37,426 nt of DNA from an uncultured Clostridia bacterium (GCA_945929845.1 CAMEON010000017.1:1-37426), one strand, 5' to 3'; positions 16,155-23,622 are shown, numbered from the stretch's first letter. The notes: generated by a model from the letters alone, not told the origin. Numbers and translations: made by a program.

Positions 16155-17699
16155 ATGAAAAAGTTTTTTCTCGCATTCGTCCTGCTCATGGCCGTGCTTT
16201 GTGTGGCGGTTCTGGGCACATCGGCAGACGGGAGCGGCACCGCAACGCCGCTGACCCTGTCTGTCTCCTCCCCCTCTGCCATGGCCGGAGACACGGTTCA
16301 GGTCACCGTGTCCGTCACAGGCAATCCCGGCTTCAATGCCATCAAGCTGTATGCCGGGTATGACACATCCGCCCTTGAGCTGGTCGGGGTGACAGACGGC
16401 GGGCTGTTCGCTGGGCTGTTTCAGCCCGGTGAGAAGCTCACCACCCAGCCCTTCCCCCTGTACTGGGCCGGTACAGGCAATACCACCGGAACCGGTGTGC
16501 TGGCGACATTGACCTTCCGGGTGCTGGAAACCGCTACGCCCGGCAGTACCACTGTGTCTGTGACCTGCGCCGATTGTATCAATACCGACAATGAGCGTGT
16601 GGCCGTCACGGTGGAACCGGGTACGGTGACGGTCCGTGAGGCCGCCACCGCCATCCGGGGCGCCCGGATCTCTCTCGGTACGGACATTTCCGTTCGCTAC
16701 TATGCGGATCTGCTGTCCGCCCATAAGGAAGCCCGGATGCGCTTCACCGTGAGCTATGCGAACAAAACAGCTGTCACGGAGGTCACCGGCTCCTGGGATG
16801 AAGTGACCGGTATGTATGTGTTCACCTGCCCGTCCGTCACCCCACAGGCCATGGGCGACAACATCAAGGCCGAACTGATCCTGGAGGGGGCAAACGGCCA
16901 GGTGACCGTGTTGGATACCCGGGAGGAGTACAGTGTCCTGCAAAACTGCATAAACCTGCTCGGGAAAACGGCGGAGGAGCTGCACATCAGTGAGGACGCA
17001 TACAAGGCCATGCAGACGCTGATCGCCGACCTGATCGAGTACGGCACCGCCGCACAGATATACAGAGGGTACAGAACGGACAGCCTGATCAACCAGAATA
17101 CGGCATACACGGCCCTGCTGTCGGAGAAAAGTATCCAGCCGCGCACATTCACGGCATGGGGGGAGGAGGATGCTACCAGACTGTCTTACGAGCTGACGGA
17201 TTCCACCAAGGACGGGTATTCCATTACCGCCGCAGGCGTATATTTCGATTACGATAACCGTTTGTATGTGCGTTTCACTGCTCCGGATATTACAGCGGAG
17301 AATTTCTCCGTGACGATCGGAACCATGGATGCAGCCTGGAATGCAGTGAATGTGATCACATACACGCTTGACGAAACCGCCGATCATCCCATAGTCGGGA
17401 TCCCCGGCAGAGAGAATGAGTACGTTGTGGTGTCGGATCCGATTCCTGCCTCGGAACTGGCCTTTTCCAACGAACTGGAGGACATTCTGTGGTATGAGAT
17501 CTCCATCAACACGCTCAAGGTGAACAAGCAGGGGAATCTGGTTCCGACGGCTATTCAGACGCTGACTTACAGTGTGCCTTCCTATGTGTATTCCATGCAG
17601 GACAAGGATACCCCCATGGCGAACCTTGCGAAGGCGTTGTACAATTACGGCATGTCTGCTGCCGGATATGAGCTATATGCCGAGAATGAAGGAGAGTGA
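16155..17699 (+). CDS. Secreted protein with N-terminal cohesin-like domain
   Basis: 514 residues. Signal peptide about 1-24 (MKKFF start, hydrophobic core, GTSA end). Residues 34-160 read as a cohesin: SAMAGDTVQVTVSV at its start, GFNAIKLYAGYD, LELVGV, then the GVLATLTFRV strand. Cohesins bind dockerins, and the gene just upstream encodes one. Residues about 165-300 resemble a beta domain seen in other clostridial surface proteins (IRGARISLGTDISVRYYADL). The rest has a second beta-rich part with no family that I recognise. No transmembrane tail, LPxTG sortase signal or S-layer domain is seen, so attachment is unexplained. Start: ATG 16155 with GGGAG about 9 nt upstream. It is co-directional and 33 bp after the dockerin gene. 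Confidence 0.8.
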   Translation: MKKFFLAFVLLMAVLCVAVLGTSADGSGTATPLTLSVSSPSAMAGDTVQVTVSVTGNPGFNAIKLYAGYDTSALELVGVTDGGLFAGLFQPGEKLTTQPFPLYWAGTGNTTGTGVLATLTFRVLETATPGSTTVSVTCADCINTDNERVAVTVEPGTVTVREAATAIRGARISLGTDISVRYYADLLSAHKEARMRFTVSYANKTAVTEVTGSWDEVTGMYVFTCPSVTPQAMGDNIKAELILEGANGQVTVLDTREEYSVLQNCINLLGKTAEELHISEDAYKAMQTLIADLIEYGTAAQIYRGYRTDSLINQNTAYTALLSEKSIQPRTFTAWGEEDATRLSYELTDSTKDGYSITAAGVYFDYDNRLYVRFTAPDITAENFSVTIGTMDAAWNAVNVITYTLDETADHPIVGIPGRENEYVVVSDPIPASELAFSNELEDILWYEISINTLKVNKQGNLVPTAIQTLTYSVPSYVYSMQDKDTPMANLAKALYNYGMSAAGYELYAENEGE

Positions 17700-17704
17700 C
17701 AGAT

Positions 17705-17905
17705 ATGGAAACAGGAACAAAGAGAAAGGCGCACTATACCGCACCTGTGCTGAAGGTAGATTTCTATAATCCGTACGGTACCATGCTGGGAAGTGGGATG
17801 CTATACCCGGAGGACCCTTTCTATGGAGAAGAACATCGCTTTACAGCCAATACAGAGCCGTCGGATGTGCCCAACCCAGTGGAGGGTGAGAGCAATGAGC
17901 CGTAA
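17705..17905 (+). CDS. Small acidic 66-residue protein with a K-x-Y-x-x-P-type N-terminus
   Basis: Not a family with a known function. Begins METGTKRKAHYTAPVLKVDF, then YNPYGTMLGSGM and an acidic, Pro-rich tail. The Lys-rich start followed by Y-x-x-P-x-L and a hydrophobic/small-residue segment recalls many small open frames in gut Firmicutes and Bacteroidota; some of these lie near peptide-modification genes (from memory, not checked). It could be a ribosomally made, modified peptide precursor or a small structural partner. No signal peptide is seen. Start: ATG 17705 with GGAGAG 8 nt upstream, preferred over an in-frame GTG at 17696. It begins 5 bp after the cohesin gene and overlaps the lipoprotein gene by 11 bp, so translation is probably coupled. 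Confidence 0.75.
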   Translation: METGTKRKAHYTAPVLKVDFYNPYGTMLGSGMLYPEDPFYGEEHRFTANTEPSDVPNPVEGESNEP

Positions 17906-18263
17906 CAGAAGAAGCATGGTGGTTCTTCTTGCTCTTCTTCTCTGCCTTGCCGGGTGTACGGCAGGGCAGAAAACAGAAGCAGGGACAACTGTCACAGTCA
18001 CGGAAACAGAGGCGGAGGCTTCGGTGCATGAAACGGATGCGCATACAACCGCCGAAGGGAATGAGGAGCAGGAAACAGACGCAGGATCAGTCACGACAGA
18101 GGAACAGGATCCAGAAGTGAGCCTGACAGCAGAGCAGACTGACCCGGAGTCAATTCCTGATGCAGAACCGGTATCAACCACAGCTGAAGAAACGGTGGAA
18201 GTGGAGGAAGCCGATCCCGAGACAGAGGAGCCTGGGGTTGACCTTCCGTTTGATTGGTTCTGA
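17895..18263 (+). CDS. Small acidic Thr/Glu-rich lipoprotein
   Basis: 122 residues. A basic N-terminus (MSRNRRS), a Leu-rich core and the lipobox LAGC with Cys21 mark it as a membrane-anchored lipoprotein. The mature part is a low-complexity chain rich in Glu, Thr, Asp and Val, typical of an extended spacer, ending in a hydrophobic/aromatic tail (GVDLPFDWF). No enzyme motif is seen. It may hold something at the cell surface, possibly the otherwise unanchored cohesin protein (inference). Start: ATG 17895 with GGAGG 9 nt upstream, inside the end of the preceding small gene. Confidence 0.8.
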   Translation: MSRNRRSMVVLLALLLCLAGCTAGQKTEAGTTVTVTETEAEASVHETDAHTTAEGNEEQETDAGSVTTEEQDPEVSLTAEQTDPESIPDAEPVSTTAEETVEVEEADPETEEPGVDLPFDWF

Positions 18264-18290
18264 CAAATAGTATGCTTCAGGTTGAAAAAA

Positions 18291-18324
18291 GACCGCATCA
18301 GGAGGATCCTTTCCTGTTGCGGTC
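18291..18324 (+). promoter_or_regulatory. Strong intercistronic hairpin before the kinase-like gene
   Basis: GACCGCA pairs with TGCGGTC, then after one T/T mismatch CAGGA pairs with TCCTG, giving a 12-bp stem with an 8-nt loop. No T tract follows, so it is unlikely to be a simple terminator. It may stabilise or process the message, or lower expression of the following gene. Confidence 0.6.
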
Positions 18325-18353
18325 AACCTGTATTCACAAAGAGGAATTTTCAT

Positions 18354-19082
18354 ATGAATCATTCTTTCCAGATGCGATTGGCGCACAGCGGCATCCGTGT
18401 GATCGGTGCTTCAGAACAATTCAAAACAGCGTGTAGCTCTTTTCTGACGGATGACAGTGCCCCCGCAGAATTTACGGTTTCTGTCGATCCGGAACGAATG
18501 AAAGCAGAACAGGCGGAAGTACCCGGCATCTCTGCCTGTTGTGCGGAATCACGATGCCTTTTGAAACAGGTGATTCAGGAACTGCCGCAGTTCAGAGCCA
18601 TAATGTTCCATGGGGCCTGCATTGCGTATGAAGGACGGGCATATATTTTCGCTGCTCCGAGCGGAACCGGGAAAACCACCCATGTCAGGCTTTGGAAACA
18701 ACAGTTCGGTGATAAGGTGACGGTCATTAACGGAGACAAGCCTGTTTTATACATGGGTGATACCACTATTGAAGCTTTTTCTTCCCCCTGGGCTGGAAAA
18801 GAAAACTGGTTTACCCCATTCACTTGCTCGCTTGGTGCCATTTGCTTTCTTGAAAGGGGCGAACAGAACAGCATAAGCCCGGTCTACGGTGAGAAAGCTG
18901 TTGAATGTTTGTTCAAGCAAATTCCTTTGCCGCAGAAAAGAGAATCGTTGATGCTGACGCTATCCTATATGGATCGGATCGTTACGACTGTCCCAATGTA
19001 TATCATGAAGTGTAATATGACTCTCGAGGCGGCGGAAATGTCGTGCAAGGCATTAACGGTAATTGGAAAGCTCCCCTTGTGA
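18354..19082 (+). CDS. HPr-kinase-like P-loop protein
   Basis: 242 residues, cytoplasmic, not a complete HPr kinase/phosphorylase. MFHGACIAYEGRAYIFAAPS leads into Walker A PSGTGKTT (about 102-109), laid out as in the C-terminal kinase core of HprK and the PEP carboxykinase P-loop (PSGTGKTTH). INGDKPVLY follows where HprK has its acidic site. The N-terminal HPr-recognition domain of true HprK is absent. Relatives of this shape occur in peptide-modification and PqqD-associated clusters (family knowledge, not checked here). Its substrate is unknown; candidates are the small peptide or lipoprotein of the same cassette. Start: ATG 18354 with GAGG 9 nt upstream; an upstream in-frame TTG was rejected. 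The AT-rich composition matches the first cassette gene. Confidence 0.72.
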   Translation: MNHSFQMRLAHSGIRVIGASEQFKTACSSFLTDDSAPAEFTVSVDPERMKAEQAEVPGISACCAESRCLLKQVIQELPQFRAIMFHGACIAYEGRAYIFAAPSGTGKTTHVRLWKQQFGDKVTVINGDKPVLYMGDTTIEAFSSPWAGKENWFTPFTCSLGAICFLERGEQNSISPVYGEKAVECLFKQIPLPQKRESLMLTLSYMDRIVTTVPMYIMKCNMTLEAAEMSCKALTVIGKLPL

Positions 19083-19249
19083 ATTCTATATGGTAAATTG
19101 AATGGAGCAGGAGCACCACGCCCACATCACATGAAAAAGATATTCATATCTCTTTGGGGAACATAGATAGGAAATATGCCACTTGCTGGATTGAGAGCCG
19201 GGTGATATGATCGAAGATGTAAAAGATTGATGAATTGCCTTCAGAGTGA

Positions 19250-19278
19250 TTGACAGCCAATCGGAAATATGGTATAAT
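19250..19278 (+). promoter_or_regulatory. Consensus sigma-A promoter
   Basis: A perfect TTGACA (19250-19255) and a perfect TATAAT (19273-19278) are spaced by 17 bp, with an extended -10 (TGG). It is the best promoter in the window, yet no reading frame starts within the next 400 bp. It either drives a small RNA ending near 19386 or, by read-through, the PHP gene at 19692. Confidence 0.88.
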
Positions 19279-19284
19279 AACACG

Positions 19285-19386
19285 GCAAGGCTGGTACCAT
19301 GTGAAAAAGCAAACAGCTTTTTGACACATAGGTAAAGCAAAATGTTCAATTACGACCTTGCAAGGAAATTTGTAGGGTTGTTTTTT
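19285..19386 (+). ncRNA. Candidate small RNA of about 100 nt
   Basis: Predicted from its boundaries only: a perfect promoter ends 7 bp upstream, and a hairpin with T tract ends at 19386. Inside is a second hairpin, AAAAAGC (19304-19310) with GCTTTTT (19316-19322), itself followed by T-rich sequence, so a shorter product of about 40 nt is possible. No known RNA family was recognised. It could instead be an attenuated leader of the downstream PHP gene. Confidence 0.45.
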
Positions 19387-19430
19387 ACGCTCAAAATCTC
19401 GAAGAAACACCGTGAAATAAGGATTAAACC
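19354..19430 (+). repeat. Right copy of imperfect direct repeat flanking the low-GC cassette
   Basis: Diverged copy of 10219-10300 in the same orientation. Its hairpin, ACCTTGCAA (19355-19363) with TTGTAGGGT (19370-19378), is fully paired when two G-U pairs are allowed, and runs into TGTTTTTT, so the terminator is conserved. The rest of the 609-bp gap 19083-19691 holds the promoter above and, at about 19594-19620, an imperfect AGGAGGA/TCCTCCT hairpin; no gene was supported. Confidence 0.6.
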
Positions 19431-19691
19431 CGAAAGAATCGTGTTTTAAGGAGTTGTTTCGGAGATGGGCAATTGAAACACAGCCTTACCCTTATTCTGA
19501 TACGAACTGTTGCCCTAAAACACTGCCCGCCGGGCTTCCGGAATATGCCGGGGGCCTGCGGATCCATAGAAAATCACTCGAAAGAGGGAGGGAGGAGGAG
19601 CGCTTTTGGCGTTTCCTCCTCTTTCCGGTGGGGAGTACCCATACCTGGCCAACACCCGGAACCAAATCATTTTCCCGCCCAAGGAGGCTGT

Positions 19692-20447
19692 ATGCTTCAG
19701 GATCTTCATTCGCACACCTACTATTCCTTCTGCGGCAAGGACACCCCGGAGGCCATCGTAGAGGCGGCTATTGCAGGGGGACTTTCGCTGTTTGGTATCA
19801 CCGACCACAATTACGGCATCGGCTACAGCCGGTTTGATGTGTTCACCAATCCGGTGGCACCCTCGCTCAGCCAGGACTACGGCCGTACCCTGCGCCGGTA
19901 CTACGACCACATCAACCTGATCCGGGAGAAGTACGCCGGGCAGATCACCGTCCTGCGGGGCATTGAGCTTTGCACCCTGTCGGACGGGGCCCATGACCGC
20001 TACTGCCTGCCGGAGCATGCCGACATTTCCTACTTTGATTACTGCCTCATTGAGAATCTGGACAGCCCCTCCTCCATCACCGGGGGAGACCTGTTCGCCT
20101 ATGCCAGGCGGTGCGCCTGCCCGGTGGTAGGCGTAGCCCATACCGACCTGTTCGCCCATATCGCCCGGCTGGGGCTGGATCCCTACGACTACTTCCGGCG
20201 CATGGCGGAGCAGAACATCTTCTGGGAGATGAATGTCAGCTACGACTCCATCCATCATTACCGGGAGCACGCCTACATGCTGGACTTCTTTGCCGACCCG
20301 GCCAAGCAGGAGCTGGTGCGCCGGTCGGGGGTGCGGGTCAGCGTGGGCTTTGACGGCCACAAGGTGGAGGATTACCTGCCGGAGAGGGTCAGCGACTACT
20401 GCCGGCGGTTGGAGGCCATGGGCATCCGTATGCCCTTTGAGAACTGA
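19692..20447 (+). CDS. PHP-domain phosphoesterase
   Basis: 251 residues, cytoplasmic. It has the four metal-binding motifs of the PHP (polymerase and histidinol phosphatase) fold in order: DLHSHTYYSFCGK at the N-terminus, GITDHN, RGIELC, then GVAHTDLFAH and VGFDGHKVEDY near the C-terminus. Members are histidinol-phosphatase-like or other phosphoesterases using two or three divalent metals; the substrate cannot be told from sequence. No histidine-biosynthesis gene is nearby. Start: ATG 19692 with a perfect AAGGAGG 4 nt upstream; an in-frame extension upstream lacks support. It is followed after 68 bp by a sugar isomerase-like gene with which it may be co-transcribed. Confidence 0.88.
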   Translation: MLQDLHSHTYYSFCGKDTPEAIVEAAIAGGLSLFGITDHNYGIGYSRFDVFTNPVAPSLSQDYGRTLRRYYDHINLIREKYAGQITVLRGIELCTLSDGAHDRYCLPEHADISYFDYCLIENLDSPSSITGGDLFAYARRCACPVVGVAHTDLFAHIARLGLDPYDYFRRMAEQNIFWEMNVSYDSIHHYREHAYMLDFFADPAKQELVRRSGVRVSVGFDGHKVEDYLPERVSDYCRRLEAMGIRMPFEN

Positions 20448-20515
20448 AAATTTCCGGCAGGCCCCGTGCCTGTCCGGCTTAATAAAAAGCCTTTTGGCAC
20501 AAGGAGGATCATCAT

Positions 20516-21256
20516 ATGTCTATCGAATACGGTTTACAAATGTTCAGCGTCCGTGACATCACCGACAAGGATCTGGAGGGTGCCCTGCGGGCCGTGGCCG
20601 AAATGGGCTACCGGTATGTGGAGTACGCCGGGTTCTTCGGCCATCCCGCCGAGGAGGTTGCCGGATGGCAGGAGAAGTACGGCCTTTTGTGCAGCGGCAC
20701 GCACACCGGCTGGGGCGAGCTGCTGCCCGAGAACATAGAGGAGACCATCCGCTACCACAAGACCATCGGCAACACCGACATCATTGTCCCCGGGGCGGAT
20801 CTTGGCACCCTGGACAAGATCATTGACTTCTGCGATGTCATGAACCGGGCGCAGGTGCGTCTGGCCGAGGAGGGCATTCGTCTGGGCTACCACAACCACA
20901 GTCATGAGTTCGTGGTCATGCCCTGGGGCTCCACCATTCACTCCGAGCTGGAGAAGCGGGGCACCTTTGATTTTGAGATCGATACCTTCTGGGCCTTCAA
21001 CGCCGGGCTGGATCCTTTGCAGGTGCTGGACCGGCTGGCCGACCGCATCCATGTCATCCATCTGAAGGACGGCTTCAAGGGCGGGCAGGGCAAGTCCCTG
21101 GGTCAGGGCGAGGCCCCGGTGCTGGCCGTCCGGCAGAAGGCGCTGGACATGGGTCTGCGCATGGTGGTGGAGTCCGAAGGGCTGGATCCCACCGGTCTTG
21201 AGGAGGTCAGGCGGTGCATTGACTTCCTGAAGGCCGCCGATCAGGAAAACGCCTGA
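20516..21256 (+). CDS. Sugar phosphate isomerase/epimerase-like TIM-barrel protein
   Basis: 246 residues, of the AP-endonuclease-family-2 / xylose-isomerase-like barrel type (IolE, hydroxypyruvate isomerase, epimerases). Seen: the family start GLQMFSVRD, metal-ligand-type segments GYHNHSHEF and FEIDTFW, VIHLKDG and a late VVESEG. The Glu, Asp and His ligands of the family metal site appear to be present. The substrate is unknown, most likely a sugar or polyol. Start: ATG 20516 with AGGAGG upstream. It lies 68 bp after the PHP gene and 21 bp before ktrB. Confidence 0.88.
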   Translation: MSIEYGLQMFSVRDITDKDLEGALRAVAEMGYRYVEYAGFFGHPAEEVAGWQEKYGLLCSGTHTGWGELLPENIEETIRYHKTIGNTDIIVPGADLGTLDKIIDFCDVMNRAQVRLAEEGIRLGYHNHSHEFVVMPWGSTIHSELEKRGTFDFEIDTFWAFNAGLDPLQVLDRLADRIHVIHLKDGFKGGQGKSLGQGEAPVLAVRQKALDMGLRMVVESEGLDPTGLEEVRRCIDFLKAADQENA

Positions 21257-21277
21257 GATGCAGGGGCGCAGTGACCC

Positions 21278-22648
21278 ATGAGAGTCCTGTCACAGACCAA
21301 GAAAAGGGGCCTGCGCCGACTGGGAACCCCGGTCGTCATGGCACTGGGGTTCCTTGTCATCATAGCGGCAGGCACCCTGCTCCTGACGCTGCCCCTATCC
21401 TCGGCGGATCACACCTTCACCAGCCCCCTGACAGCGGCCTTCACCTCTGTCAGCGCCACCTGCGTTACCGGGCTGACCGTGGTCAACACCGGGGTACACT
21501 GGTCGGTATTCGGTCAGGCGGTGATCCTGTGCATGATACAGATCGGCGGTCTGGGCTTCATGACCCTGACCGTGCTGTTGCTGTTGCTCATCCGCCATGC
21601 GGTATCCCCCAAGGAGCGGATGATGGTGGCCATGTCCTACAACCTGCCCACCTATGAGAACACCACTTCCCTTGTGCGGCGGATCGTTACCGGCACCTTC
21701 TCTCTGGAGCTTGTGGGGGCGATCCTGCTCTTTACCCAGTTTGTCCGCTACCCTGGCCTTACCGTGGCGGAGGCCGTGTGGCGCAGTCTTTTCACGGCGG
21801 TGTCCGCCTTCTGCAATGCCGGCTTTGACCTGATGGGCGAGGACGGCATGGGGGTATTCGCCGGGAACTGGGTGGTGAATCTGACCCTGATCGCCCTGAT
21901 CATTCTGGGCGGGCTGGGCTTTGTGGTGTGGAGCGACCTGGAGTCCTGGCTGATCCGCCGGCGGCGGCTGTCGGTATACACTCGGCTGGTGCTGGGCATG
22001 ACAGCGGTGTTGCTTGCGGTGGGGGCTTTGCTCTTTGCCGTGATGGAATGGAACAATCCGGACACCATCGGCGGTGCACCCGTCGGGCAGAAGCTGCTCA
22101 TGTCCCTGTTCCACTCTGCCACCCTGCGGACGGCGGGCTTTGCCATGTTTGACAACGGCTGTATGCGGGACGGCACGCTGGTGCTGTCCATGGTGCTGAT
22201 GTTCATCGGCGGTGCCTCCGGCTCCACGGCGGGCGGCGTGAAGGTGGTGACGGTGGCGGTGCTGTTCTGGACGGTGTTCTCGGTGGCCTTCGGGCGGCCG
22301 GATCCGGTCATATGCAAGCGACAGGTGTCCAAGGACAGCTTCATCCGGGCGGTGTCGGTGGTGGTCATGCAGATCCTGTTCGCCCTGCTGGGCGCCTCTG
22401 TGGTCAGTGCCGTGACCCCCTTCGATCTGACGCAGGTCATGTATGAGGTGATCTCTGCGGTCAGCACCGTGGGTCTGACCATGGGCATTACGCCCTCCCT
22501 GCCTGCGGTGGCCCAACTGATGATCATGCTGCTGATGTACCTGGGCCGGGTGGGCATCCTGACAGTTACCTACGCCGCCATGATGAACCTGCGCCGGGAT
22601 CGTGGAGCCGACATCACCTACCCCGATGCCAATCTGCTGATCGGGTAG
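21278..22648 (+). CDS. ktrB: Potassium uptake channel subunit (KtrB/TrkH family)
   Basis: A 456-residue integral membrane protein forming the ion path of a Ktr/Trk potassium uptake system. Four membrane-pore-membrane repeats are visible through their selectivity loops: SATCVTGLT, SAFCNAGFD, TLRTAGFA and STVGLTMG, each with the key Gly. The length fits KtrB better than the longer TrkH. The ribosome-binding site before ATG 21278 is weak, so coupling to the upstream gene 21 bp away is possible. Its regulatory partner follows at 22772, but a family-1 repeat hairpin sits between the two, which is unusual within such an operon. Confidence 0.95.
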   Translation: MRVLSQTKKRGLRRLGTPVVMALGFLVIIAAGTLLLTLPLSSADHTFTSPLTAAFTSVSATCVTGLTVVNTGVHWSVFGQAVILCMIQIGGLGFMTLTVLLLLLIRHAVSPKERMMVAMSYNLPTYENTTSLVRRIVTGTFSLELVGAILLFTQFVRYPGLTVAEAVWRSLFTAVSAFCNAGFDLMGEDGMGVFAGNWVVNLTLIALIILGGLGFVVWSDLESWLIRRRRLSVYTRLVLGMTAVLLAVGALLFAVMEWNNPDTIGGAPVGQKLLMSLFHSATLRTAGFAMFDNGCMRDGTLVLSMVLMFIGGASGSTAGGVKVVTVAVLFWTVFSVAFGRPDPVICKRQVSKDSFIRAVSVVVMQILFALLGASVVSAVTPFDLTQVMYEVISAVSTVGLTMGITPSLPAVAQLMIMLLMYLGRVGILTVTYAAMMNLRRDRGADITYPDANLLIG

Positions 22649-22655
22649 GTGCGGA

Positions 22656-22720
22656 GTACGCCTGGGGGCTTCTTGAAAGAAGCCCCCAGACCCCCAAGAA
22701 CTTTCAATATTATTTATTAA
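22656..22720 (+). repeat. Family-1 hairpin element, copy 5
   Basis: A perfect 13-bp stem with arm CTGGGGGCTTCTT (22662-22674), loop GA, followed by ACCCCCAAGAACTTTCAA. GGAGTACGC precedes the stem, as in other copies. It starts 13 bp after the ktrB stop codon, inside the ktrB-ktrA pair, where it could partly terminate or stabilise the message. Confidence 0.9.
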
Positions 22721-22771
22721 ACCGGTGGGTGATTCTTTGTCACCATCCACCGGGAAAGGGAACCTTGAACC

Positions 22772-23449
22772 ATGAAGAGCTTTTGTATCATCGGACTGAA
22801 TGTATTCGGAGAGACCCTGGCCCGCACCCTGGCTCAGGAAGGGCGTCAGGTGATGATCATTGATCCGGACAGCAGCAAGGTGACGCCGCTGGCGGATCTT
22901 GTCACCAACGCTGTCATCGGCGACCCCACCATGGAGGCGGTGCTCCGGACGGCGGGGGTGCAGGACTATGAGTGCGCCATCGTGTGCGAGGCGGAGAACA
23001 TCAACGACAATGTGCTGGAGAGCATCATGCTGAAGGATCTGGGGGTGAAGACCGTCATATCCCGTGCGGTCAATGAGGGGCACCGGAAGGTGTTGAGTCG
23101 GATCGGCGTGGACAGGGTGATCTTCCCGGAGCAGGACACCGGCGAGCGGCTGGCCTTCACGCTGGCCCGGGACAAGGTGACGGACTACATGGAGTTCCAG
23201 GGCTACAAGCTGGTGGAGCTTCAGGTGCCCAAGGCCTGGCACGGCAAGAACCTCATCGAGCTGGGCATCCGGAAAAACTTCGGCGTGACCGTGGTGGCTG
23301 TCACCCTGCCGGATCCCTCCGACGGCGACAACCCCCAGGTGGATGTTTCCCCCGCCCCCGGCCGGAAATTCTCCTTCGGCGAGCGCATGACCCTCATCGG
23401 TGACGATGCCGCCATCGATCGCTGTATCAAGGTGCTGGGCAACAAGTAA
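22772..23449 (+). CDS. ktrA: Potassium uptake regulatory subunit (KtrA/TrkA family)
   Basis: 225 residues, cytoplasmic, gating the KtrB channel in response to nucleotide binding. An RCK-N Rossmann domain at residues 1-120 begins with CIIGLNVFGETLARTL (GxNxxG variant of the dinucleotide motif) and has the acidic strand end MIIDPD. An RCK-C domain spans about 140-222. Start: ATG 22772 with AAAGGG about 9 nt upstream. It is 123 bp downstream of ktrB, the gap being mostly a family-1 element. Confidence 0.94.
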   Translation: MKSFCIIGLNVFGETLARTLAQEGRQVMIIDPDSSKVTPLADLVTNAVIGDPTMEAVLRTAGVQDYECAIVCEAENINDNVLESIMLKDLGVKTVISRAVNEGHRKVLSRIGVDRVIFPEQDTGERLAFTLARDKVTDYMEFQGYKLVELQVPKAWHGKNLIELGIRKNFGVTVVAVTLPDPSDGDNPQVDVSPAPGRKFSFGERMTLIGDDAAIDRCIKVLGNK

Positions 23450-23473
23450 GGGAACGGGGAGTACGGGGAGTAC

Positions 23474-23552
23474 GCTTGGACCCTTCTTGAAAGAAGGGTC
23501 CAAACCCCCAAGAACTTTCAAAGCATGTCAATTTTCAATCCCGGAGCGTTGC
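23474..23552 (+). repeat. Family-1 hairpin element, copy 6 (compensated stem)
   Basis: A perfect 13-bp stem with arm TTGGACCCTTCTT (23476-23488), loop GA, then ACCCCCAAGAACTTTCAAA and the tail ending CGGAGCGTTG. The lower stem differs from copies 3 and 5 on both arms, with pairing kept. It begins 26 bp after ktrA. The inverted copy 7 lies beyond the next gene. Confidence 0.9.
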
Positions 23553-23622
23553 CCCGGTATGTTTTTCTGGGCTGTTCCGGGAAGGCCACGATCGAAAAGG
23601 GAACAGACAAGGGGGTGAGCCT

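Noticed and set aside
19400-19690. T-box or other known riboswitch before the PHP gene
   Set aside because: No T-box GGTGG-type specifier/antiterminator motif and no amino-acid gene downstream. Only an imperfect hairpin with AGGAGGA arms is present.
19473-19691. Upstream extension of the PHP protein
   Set aside because: There is no start codon with a ribosome-binding site, and the translated extension is unlike the family, whereas ATG 19692 has a perfect AAGGAGG.
21395-23521. Long leftward frame opposite ktrB and ktrA
   Set aside because: It spans two convincing genes and an intergenic repeat, and is rich in His, Gln and Arg as expected for an antisense frame.
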